Assembly: GCA_964007475.1 (NCBI GenBank)
Contig: OZ023275.1
Span: forward strand, 2,480,001-2,544,000
From: Hybos culiciformis
Taxonomy: Eukaryota; Arthropoda; Insecta; Diptera; Hybotidae
DNA: 64,000 nt
Reading direction: 5' to 3'
Position numbers and translations under genes: made by a program. Below are positions 8,690-18,604 of this stretch, piece by piece (positions within the stretch are counted from its first letter, which is position 1; every line of letters begins with the position of its first letter). The notes beneath the pieces were generated by a model. That model searched no databases, was not told where the DNA came from, and saw only the letters and a list, made by a program, of their open reading frames with translations.

Positions 8690-11600
8690 TCTGCGTGCAA
8701 GATTAAGGAACGGATTTATAAGTTAAAAATAAAAAAAAATAAAAAAAGAATATATTCTATATATCTAGTATTTAGTATGTATATTTTTATATAATATAAG
8801 TATTTTATTAAAATGAATGAAATATTTATATAAATAAATAAATTATAAATTAAATTCTTTAGGCATAGGTATAAATGTTTTTCTCACAACATTCTAAAAA
8901 ATCAAAACAACAGGATCACATTCTTTCAAATTCTTGAAAAGATATTGAAAAGATTATGTTAAAAACACAGACAACAAGTTGTACGGTTCATTATTTTTAT
9001 TCTAACTTTCAGTATATTAAATTAATAAAATTCCAATAAAAATATAGATTTTTATGCAACTTGAATATTTTATTTTTGCAATATGTGAATAATTTAGAAA
9101 AGATATTCAACTCTTCGTATTATTGAGTTTTCTTTTTTCTTTTGATTTCTTTTTCACAAATTTTAGATTTTCACCTTCTTCAATCTTATATGCTAAAATT
9201 GAAATACGATTTTTTCTTATTTTTTAGTACGTATTAGTTTCTTTGGAATATTATTTCTTTGATATTTTTAAATCATTAAATATTTAAAAAAAAAAAGTAA
9301 TAAATATTAAATTGTAATTTAATAAAAGTTTTTGTTTTTAATACATATACTTATGTCTAGACGTTATTATAACCAAATACGAAATACGTACATTATGTTT
9401 AATCTAGTTTTTTTTTTTTTTTTGCCTGATAAATTGTTCCGCTAATTTAGTAAATTTTTCTATATACCCAAAAGATATAAGTTTATTCTTGTGAAACAAA
9501 TTCTTATAGAATAAAAAAAAAACACAAGAATAATCATAAAATTTTACGAATGATTTCATACTAAAATAATAAATGTTTCGTGTTACTGAAATTTTACGCT
9601 TTTTAAAAATTAGTTCTTCTTTGATGAAAATGTATGTACGACTATTTTAATATTTAATAGGCCTTTTTTTCATTATTATGTAAATGTCAAAATTTTATTG
9701 CTCATTGAATGTAGAAGAAGAGCAAAACTTGTATATAGCAAGAAAATTCGAAACTGCGAATCCCGGAAAAATATTTAACAAAAACGCATATAATAAATTA
9801 ATTATAGAGAATGATAGTTATTTTATAAGGTTTACAATGATAGTAATTAGAAAAGTACTTCAATTTTTTTTTAAATTTAATAAATCTTTATGTTATTCCC
9901 ATTGATTAAAGCATGATTAAAGTCATGACTTTTAAATATTTATACTCCAAATAGAGTTTATCGTCAACAAAATTTCTTATGTTCATCATTCCATAGAACT
10001 AATTATGGATTTTTTGAAATAATATCACTAGCAATAAGAAATTTTAATTTATGTTATGAAGTAATTGATTTTAATCTTTCTAGAAAAAAAGCAAGAATGA
10101 ATATCTCAAATTTTTTAGAAGAGAAGTAATTTTTATTAATATTATTAATTAGTTTTAAGTATATTATTATTATAATCTGTAAAGGATTGAAATAAATAAA
10201 TAAATAAATAAATAAATAAATATAATAAAGTAATACACAAGTAAGAAGAACTTTATATTATTAAGTAGAATATAATTCAAAACTTTTCAACTTTAATACA
10301 ATTATTGATATAGATAGAATATTAAATTATTTACATAAAATATAATCCATTTTCTAATCCGTTAGAAATTTCTTAAATATATATTTTAAGAAAAAATAAA
10401 ATTTTTATCAATATTATAACATTATTATGTTGCTTCAGTATCACAAATTTTTCTTGCATTTTTATATTCTTAAAGAACATTCAATTGATAGCCCTTGAAG
10501 TTAAATACAATTATTTTACTTTTACTTATTTACAAAAAAAAAAAAAAAAAACTTAGAAAATTCATTGATATTATTCATTGATGAATTTTTAGCGAAAATA
10601 TACTATATATATTTTAAAAAACATAAAATGATATCTCTATTTTACAAAATAATGGTGTATGGAATGAATAAAGTCTATATCTCAAAGGATTTAAAAGAAG
10701 CGAATTAAAAATTATTATTTAAACAAGGATTAGTAAACAAAAATTATAATATAAGACAGATTTAAAAACTGAAAAGTAATATTTGCTTTATTGAGGACAT
10801 TCATAATTTCTAGTCATTAATTAGTTCAATTATTAGTTAATTTAATTAGTTAAATCAATGCATTCATTAAGAAGTGATTAAGAAATTTTTTTGTCGTGTT
10901 TTGGCGTCCAAAAAAAAAATTCAAATATAAAGATGATTATTCTCTTTAAAATAAATTTTATAATTTAATCTACGAAATAATCCGAAAAGAATGTAATATA
11001 TTTTTTTTTATGAAAATAAAAATAAAATCTTTAAAATAAATTTAAAAATTTTATTTCAAATCAAAAACAAATTCCTAATTCAATTTTCATTCAATGATAT
11101 TATGTGACCCATAAAAATTTATATTAAGATTATTTCACTTTAGAAAATAAAAAAAAAAATCTTTTTTTTTGTTCAAATTGGATTTAAATATCTTTTCTTT
11201 TTTTTTTAAATTGGTTTTGATTATAGTAAAAATCTAAGAACAGACAAAAAGAATAAAAAATTAATTTTGATTTTTAGAATATCTACTGCGTCTTTTCATT
11301 CTGACATTAACTATGTGCTGAACACCAGATATATGTGAAAGAATCATCATAAATTATTTCAAATGTAGAAGAATTTACATTGAACTTTTTAAATTCTCTT
11401 TAAATATTTTATAAATTTAAAATTCCAAAAAAGAAAATTCAAAATAATGTGTATAGTATAGTAATATCTTCTTATTGAAATTATTTTTGTTTTTGTGCAA
11501 CCCGCATATCAATTGATAAAACATGAGGTAAATATACTTAAATTTGAATCTAAATTCCAGCTCCACATAAATAGTTCTTAAATTATTTAATTATTAATTA

Positions 11601-12315
11601 ATTTAATCATTAAGTGATACAAGCGGCATTTTTTTCAAAGAGCAAACGATTTACCTGAAAAATCTACTGATACTCTCAGGTAAATAATACCAAAACTAGA
11701 GTAAAAAATAATACGATTTCTTAATGCAATTTAGAAATAATAGCTGTCCTTATACAATTTTAAATCGATTCCCAAACTCTATCATTTGGAACCAAGACCG
11801 TTTAAATCAGCTCTTTATTAAGCAGGGGAAAAGGCAGCTCCAAATATGACTTTGAATGCATCTAGCATGGGATGCAAAGTGAGTTACAGGAAACTAAAAA
11901 TGGGATTAGACATAGTTCGGGGTATACTTTAGGTTTAGATTATTTAATTTTTTTTACGGGGAAAAACAAAAAAAATAAGTGTCGGTTTTTTTTTTTTTGT
12001 TATGTATTACGAAAACGTTAAGGTGAATTAATAAAATGATAAGAAAAATTGAGATTTGCGTTAGCGAAATCTAATTACGTTTAATTATGTATACTCTTTA
12101 AAATTAAAATAAATAAACTATTGTATTTAGTTTTTTTTTTTGTGTAAAATAATCAGTTCACTTTCACTCCCATGTAAATTTTGAAATTCGTTTACCGTTA
12201 CCCTTGACAAAAGTTTGATTACATTATCTTATCTTTTAAGTAATTTCACTAATTAATTTTAATTTCAATTGTTAGCTGTAGAATGAATACTAAATTTTAT
12301 TTTTATGATATTTTC
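8690..12315. other. AT-rich intergenic DNA with an (AAAT)n microsatellite
   Basis: No gene recognised over 3.6 kb. An (AAAT)n tract lies at about 10190-10222. The 73-codon open frame at 9684-9905 has no recognisable domain, signal peptide or splice context and is treated as chance. Confidence 0.45.
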
Positions 12316-12319
12316 GAAC

Positions 12320-13015
12320 AATACTTAAAACTTATTTGTTCGTGAAATTTTTCTTCGCGAAATTATTCTTCGTCAAATTTTTTTTCGTAAACTTATTCGT
12401 TCGTAAATTTATTTGTTCATAAATTTATTTGTTCTCAAAATAAGTTGGAACAAAAAAAATTTACACACACACACACAGAGGCACACACGCATATACAGAT
12501 ACACCCAACACGCTCGTAAACACACACACTAACAAACACAAGCACACACACGCGCGCTTGTAAACACACACACAAACATAGACACACACACGCGCTTGTA
12601 AACACACATACAAACATACACACACACACTAATACATACACAAACACTCGCTCACGAAAAAATATACTTATGTAGAAAAGTTGTACGACTTGGTGTTGCG
12701 CGCACACACACATACAAATACATACACAAACACTTGCTCACGAAAAAATATACTTACGTAGAAAAGTTGTACGACTTCGTGTTGCGCGCTTATGTTTATG
12801 TGTGTGGCAGTGTGCTTACGGGCGCGTGTTTGTTTGTGTGCATGTGTGTATATGTGTGCCTCTGTATGTATGCGTAAAATTTTTTTTTTTTAATTAATTT
12901 TACGAATAATTATAAATTGACGAACAAATAATTTTACGAAAAACAAATAAGTTTACGGTCAAATGTGCTTACGAACAAATCTTTACGGTGAAATCAGCAC
13001 GAACAAATCAATGTC
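12320..13015. repeat. CA/TG-rich foldback repeat
   Basis: The left flank (about 12330-12430) repeats TTCGTAAATTTATTTGTTC-like words and the right flank (about 12895-13005) repeats the complement. Inside, ACACACA-rich DNA (12463-12710) faces TGTGTGT-rich DNA (12795-12870), including GAGGCACACA and TGTGCCTC. A block of about 75-88 bp (CTCACGAAAAAATATACTTA through GTTGCGCGC) is tandemly duplicated near 12649 and 12737. It is a large imperfect palindrome, not a gene. Confidence 0.65.
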
Positions 13016-13148
13016 TACCGAATAATGAGTGTTTGCTTCTTTTTTTTTTGATTTAAATAGTAAAACATGTGTTTATTCAATTTAGAAATTACTTTATTCT
13101 CCAACAGTATTGACATTAAGTCCAAATTCGCCTATTGATATTCCAAAA

Positions 13149-13827
13149 ATGCAATACGTTAAAGTTTTGTTAGTAACTGCGCTCTTTGCGACAATTTCAA
13201 CTGCATTATCATGCGATTTGTGGGGTGGAGAAGTAGTCTGCTCATCTTATTGTGTTACAAAAGGATCACCAGGAGGTTATTGTAATCAAAATAATATTTG
13301 TGCTTGCAAATCTGGTGACGCTACTTGTGTTGGCGGCAATTTAACATGCAATAGTGCTTGTTTATTAAGGGGACTTGGTACCAGTTTGAATTTTTTGTCC
13401 CAAATTTTTTTTTGAAAAGCAGTTTTAGATTATTTTAAAGTTAAATTTAGAAAAAGCATTTCATTCACAACCTCCGACCTGTTTGATACTTGAAAAGGGT
13501 ATAAGACTTTTTAGAATCGGTTAAGGCTAAGTGCTCGAAATCCTTTCAAAACCATTGTTATGTGTCACAAAATGGTTTTGAAGAGATTTCGACCGATTCT
13601 AAAAAGTTTTATGTCATTTTAAAATATGAAACATTCTTGAGGTTATGAATGAAATGTTTTCTTTAAATTAAACTTTAAAATAATCTAAAACGGCTGTACA
13701 ATCAAATTTTGGGACAAAAAATCCAAACTGGTACCAAGTCCTCTTAAGACGCCATAATGCAAGAGGAGGTGTTTGCAATAGTGAAAAAAATGTATTTGTT
13801 CGTAATAGACATAGCGGAGAAATTTGA
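13149..13827 (+). pseudogene. Defensin-like secreted peptide gene, second module interrupted by a MITE
   Basis: The likely start is the ATG at 13149, because 13081-13095 looks like an intron acceptor (CTCCAACAG) and the next 20 residues form a signal peptide (MQYVKVLLVTALFATISTAL). The first module follows with cysteine spacing C-x8-C-x3-C-x9-C-x5-C-x1-C, which fits the CS-alpha-beta fold of insect defensins, antimicrobial peptides secreted into haemolymph. A second module begins with C-x6-C-x3-C and is then cut by a 375-bp palindromic element at 13369-13743. The frame resumes after the element and stays open to TGA at 13825; the two flanks add up to a whole number of codons. The last two cysteines of module 2 are already missing, so that module was decaying before or after insertion. 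As it stands, the frame reads into the element and stops at 13415, leaving module 1 intact and possibly functional. I have not confirmed the upstream exon. Confidence 0.7.
13369..13743. mobile_element. Palindromic MITE with TTAA target duplication, inside the defensin gene
   Basis: TTAA flanks the element at 13365-13368 and 13744-13747. Terminal repeats GGGGACTTGGTACCAG and GAGGACTTGGTACCAG differ at one base. Nearly the whole element folds on itself, for example TTTAGATTATTTTAAAG against CTTTAAAATAATCTAAA. TTAA duplication is typical of piggyBac, but other groups also use it, so the class is tentative. No transposase is present. Confidence 0.85.
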
Positions 13828-14082
13828 ATCATAAAACTTAAAGTAGAATTAAAATTAATATTGTTATTATTTATTTGTTATATTATTTTTGATAATTAAA
13901 AAAAATATTAGTAAGGATATAATATTATATTTTTCAATATTTTATAAAATTTTAATAATTTTGTTTTCCAAAATGATTGCAGCTTAAAGTGGAGGTTTGT
14001 ATCAAAAATATGAAAAATATATTTTTTTTTTTGGGAATTAAAAGGGAATTTTATAGAACTTTCAATTGATATTTAAATCTTA
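13828..14082. other. AT-rich spacer
   Basis: Lies between the defensin-like locus and the hAT element. No gene or clear polyadenylation motif was recognised. Confidence 0.4.
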
Positions 14083-14090
14083 ATGACGGG

Positions 14091-14905
14091 CAGTGATGCC
14101 AGACGTAGGGAATATTCCCTACATGTAGGGAAATTATGTCATAAAAAGACACTGTAGGGAAAAAGGGACAGATTTTTCAAATGTTAAAAAATGCAGGGAT
14201 TTTTTATCATGTTGGTTGGCCAATATTTTTTTTCTTAAATTCATTGCAAATATTAATAATTACAAATGCAATATTTATTTTTTTATATAATTAATACTAT
14301 AAAGTATATATCGTATGCTGAGAAATGAAACGATGTATAATGAAAAGTATAGTTTCGAGTAATTGAGTTTAAAGATTTGAAAATTAAAAAAAATGTATGG
14401 AAAAATATCAAGTAACGTAAAATTTTCATCTAAAAAACACATTTTAATCAACATTAAGAATATTGCAAAATAGTTGTACTTATAAAATCAAGTACGAGGA
14501 ATCGAATGGTGCTATTATCTAATAATGACGTATAAATATCATACGTTGTTTCATTTCTGAGGAGACTATGTTCCTAACTTTTTTAATGATTTTTTTTTTG
14601 TTTAGTAAAATTTATAAAATTAATAATAATGATTATTTTTTTTATACAATTAATGCTAAATCTAAATGTTACTGAAAATAAATTCGTAATTTTTTGATAT
14701 ATAAAAATAAAAAAGATATCATAAAAAAACATGAAAAATCAATTTTTTATTTAAAAAATTTGAAAAAATAAAACTAAATATCAGTATTTTTTTAAAAAAA
14801 AATGTAGGGTAAAATGTAGGGAAAATTATCTATATAACATAGGGAAAAATAGGGAAATTTTTTGCTTGCTGTAGGGATTTTTAAATTTTCAATCTGGCAT
14901 GACTG
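14091..14905. mobile_element. Non-autonomous hAT element, 815 bp
   Basis: Ends are CAGTGATGCCAGA and, read inward on the other strand, CAGTCATGCCAGA. A perfect 8-bp duplication ATGACGGG flanks it at 14083-14090 and 14906-14913. Eight-base duplication and a CAG-starting terminal repeat define the hAT superfamily. Near each end the word TGTAGGGAAA recurs several times, likely subterminal transposase-binding repeats. The interior is AT-rich with no transposase frame. Confidence 0.9.
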
Positions 14906-14913
14906 ATGACGGG

Positions 14914-15667
14914 GAAGTGTAGGCTAGAGTACATCCCAACTTCCCATAAAGTGGTGTCGCTGATCACACAAGATAACGGTCAAAAGAATGAAGGTTTACA
15001 TGTGATTAAAAATATATCCCTTACAAAAACTACTTTTTTGTACTGATAGGATTCATTTTTTGACCAAATGATTGAAAACCTATTATATATGTAATAATAT
15101 TTATAACGTTAAATAAGTTAAAAAAAATATTGCTTGGAAACCGCAGTAAAATTAGTTATCTTAATTTGGATACATACTTAAAAATTCTGTATATCCCGTA
15201 CCGTACTCTATACGAGTACACAAGCATTGTGGTTCATAATAATTACAAGCTTTAAACAACTTTTGTCAGCCAAAAGTCAAGTGACACAATTTGATAATTT
15301 CAAAACCCCATATTTATTTAACTTACAATTATAAAATATTAAAATTCATAAAGAAATAAATAATATTAAAATTTATAAAGAAATAAAAATGCGTATATAC
15401 ACCTACCTTACTAACTATTATGTTTATAATCATAGGGAACGAAAGATTTTTGTTAGATCTTATTTTTAAATTCTGATATATCTGAAAATTATTAATTATT
15501 CTAAAAACGCTGTATATTACTTTCTAGTAGATATTTTCTATGATTATCATATTTATAATAATGATCAATTATGATCTGCACAATGGAGGATAATTCACTT
15601 AATAAAATTTTTACATTTAAATAACATATAATGGAAAATTAAAAATTTTTAATTTTGTAGCAATTTC
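14914..15667. other. AT-rich intergenic DNA
   Basis: No gene recognised between the two hAT elements. Confidence 0.45.
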
Positions 15668-15675
15668 ATTCAGCT

Positions 15676-16284
15676 TAGGGTTTGCAATCCCGTATTATAT
15701 TTCCAATCCCGGGATTTCGGGATCACATTATTTAAATCCCGGGATCCCGGGATTGGTACCGGGATTAGAATTGACTATTTATGAAAAATACTTACACATT
15801 ATTATAGTTGAAATTACAAAATAAAACTGAAAACATAAATAAAAAATCTAATCTTTGAAAACCACACTAATAAACTATCTTATTGTTCTATTATGCTCAC
15901 CAAAACACTTGTTCACTCGTAAATTTTAATTGTAAACTGAATATTAAATGCGTAAAACTAAAATGCGTCTAGAACTAGTTAATTGCACAAAAAAAAATTC
16001 TACGTATTCCATAAAAAAAATTTAAATTTTCTGAGAATTAAATTCTTGGAACATTTTGTTGAGAAAAAAATAATTGCACTAAAAAAATTCTACGTATGTA
16101 TTTCACAAAAAAAAATCTGCGATTAAATTCTTAGAGAATTTTGACGAGAAAAAAATTTCATAATATAATTCAGACAAAAATTAAATCCCGGGATTAGTTA
16201 TTTTAGTTACGGGATTTCGGGATTTAAAGAAACACCGGGATCCCGGGATTTCTGGATCCCGGGATCCCGGGGCTGCAAACCCTA
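15676..16284. mobile_element. Non-autonomous hAT element, 609 bp, rich in TCCCGGGAT
   Basis: Terminal repeats TAGGGTTTGCA and the complement TGCAAACCCTA are flanked by a perfect 8-bp duplication ATTCAGCT at 15668-15675 and 16285-16292. Both subterminal regions carry multiple ATCCCGGGAT-type palindromes, in strong contrast to the AT-rich centre. No coding frame. Confidence 0.9.
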
Positions 16285-16292
16285 ATTCAGCT

Positions 16293-18600
16293 ATGCGCTT
16301 CATTTATCTTTCGCCATAAAAGGATATTGTGCGAAAAGCTAAAATAAATAAAAACCGTTAATAACAGATTAAAACACTAAGAAATGAATTATAGTTTATA
16401 TATTAAAAATTATAATTATTTTTTTGTTTTCATTAAAAATCATATGTATTTTATACACACACTTAACCTATATATGTATAATACATAATTTATTTTGATT
16501 CATATATTTATTTTGAAAAAATAAAAATCAACTTCATTAAAGTGCTTAAAAATTAAGCGACATAATTCTTTTTCATCCAATTAATTTATTCATGAAATAA
16601 TTAATTTTAAATGAAATTCGTGTTCACTTGAAATAATTTTATATATTATTATAATTAAAAAATATAATGCCTATGCAGAGCTGGTGGTTTGAAGTTTATT
16701 ATGTATATCTTTTCAATTCAAGTGAATTTTAAACTTACAAAAAGTCAGAAGTTTTTCTTTTTCATACATTTCCATAAAATTTTTAATTTTTCTCTAGTTA
16801 CCTAGGCACTCTTTAATAAGCCCTTACATGCCACTGTCTGCAACTTTACTAACTTTGTTTTCTAGCTGGAAAATCGGAAAATTAATTACTTATGAAAACG
16901 ATCTTATTTCTTAAATCAAAAGGGTAAAAAACACTTTAAAAATATGTAATTTTTGACTAAATTCTTTCCCTTAGTCGTCATAATTATAATTTATAAAGCT
17001 GAAGAATTAAAAATTATTTTTTTAATGATTGTTACAATCTTTTGAAATTATACATATTCGCCGTACATATATGTATACATATTTTTAGTCAAATACACAC
17101 AGAAACATATATAATGTCAAATGAAATATAAAATTCGTGCGGAAAGTTTTTTTTTTCGCGACATACAGTGAAGATTACCAAAATATTAATATTTTATAAT
17201 ATTTTTGAACAACATAACATATAAAATTTCTATATGTACATATATATTTTTTTTTAAATAATTAAGCTAAAATATATATAATTTTATTACATACCATCAT
17301 CTTTGTCGTTGTTTTATTTAAAAAAAAAATGTTTCCTTTTAAGAAGCTTAAGATAAGAATGTTATTTATATACGAATTCGTACTATAATATACCTAGGTA
17401 CATAAAATATTGTTTCTTTATGGTGTATCTCTAAAAAATTAAACTAGGAATTAATACAATGTAAGCTTATTTTTCATTTTTTTCCTAAAATTTAAACTAT
17501 ATATGTTTATTTTCCAAAAAGTTTTTGTTATGTTAAATTATTGATACAACATAGGAACAAAAGAACAATGTTGTGCTTGTGTTAAAAACAAAAACAAAAA
17601 ATTTAAAATATTTAGTAAAAACCAATGTTTTTATTAAGATACAATTTTTTAACGAAATTCTCTTGTATTAGAAATATTAAGTTTTGGGAAGCCTTGGGAT
17701 TAATAAAATTCTCTATCTCACTGAAATGTAAAACAACTAATTTTATTTCGTATAATTTATAAAGTACAACTTGATTAGAAAGCATTATTGTTATGAAAAA
17801 TAAGCTTCTGCAGACATATAAGATTAACAACATTTATAATAACTTTAGTTCGTAACTTGTCATTCTGATGTTAAAATTATATACCTACGTTGAGCTGTTG
17901 TAAAAGTCTTCTGAAGTTATGACAAAAAAAAACTAATAAATGTATCATGTTTTAACTATATTTATTTTTATTAATTAACAATGAAGAAGACGTATGCGGT
18001 CAACCTCATTTTCAATTTCAATATTGACAAAAATTTATAACCAAAATTTGCCTATTTTTCTCCGAATTGTTAAGTTTATTGATAGTTCTTACAAAGCTTA
18101 TTTATAAAACAAAATATAAAAAAAGGAAATGAAATGATAAATCCTTTCTTTCCCTATTTTTTTATTTGCTTTATTTTTGGTTTTCTTTTTGCTTTGGATT
18201 TGTAAGGATTATTGTCACGTTTGTTGAAGTAAAAATACTTTTCCAACTTTAACCAAAACCGCACTGAAAAAAAAAAAATTAGAAATATAGTGTGGATAGA
18301 TGTGATAACACTGATATTTCTTTGCTTTTTATTCGTTGGTTAAAATATTTTCTAGCATTCTATACTTCAATAGGAGCACATATTCTTTCTGTCGACAAAA
18401 AATTAATATTTATAAAAATCCTTTATTAGAAATAGTTATTCTTCTAACCATTATCAGGTAATAAAATTTGAAATATTTCAATTCGAAGTGTATACCACAC
18501 GCACATTAATTCGGTCAACATTACTGTTCCAATTTTACATGTAATACCTTTTTGGCTAAAAATAAAATTTATGTTATAAAATTAAATAATAATACCTAGT
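16293..18600. other. AT-rich intergenic DNA
   Basis: No gene, RNA or bounded repeat recognised over 2.3 kb. The minus-strand open frame at about 17612-17833 shows no family signature. Confidence 0.45.
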
Positions 18601-18604
18601 TATT

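Larger units (their letters stand above)
7575..8690 (+). mobile_element. Composite repeat, copy 1: palindromic head, tRNA-like dimer, 105-bp tandem array
   Basis: It starts near a small palindrome GAAGTTAATACTTC followed by TAGGCGCGTTGTATGAT. The same head occurs at about 42735-42770, and both lead through an AAAATGAGTGGTT word into a tandem array of the same 105-bp unit. This copy also holds a tRNA-like inverted dimer between head and array. Shared order of modules at two sites 35 kb apart shows one mobile repeat family. Absence of a transposase frame, a short palindromic head and internal minisatellites resemble non-autonomous Helitron/Helentron elements, but I could not define ends, so the class is inference. 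Confidence 0.65.

Noticed and set aside
9684..9905. 73-codon plus-strand frame
   Set aside because: No domain, signal peptide, or splice and promoter context; expected by chance in AT-rich DNA with long stretches.
12435..12713. 92-codon minus-strand frame rich in valine and cysteine
   Set aside because: It is the translation of a CA/TG microsatellite; the C-V-C-V pattern comes from TGTGTG and is not a protein signal.
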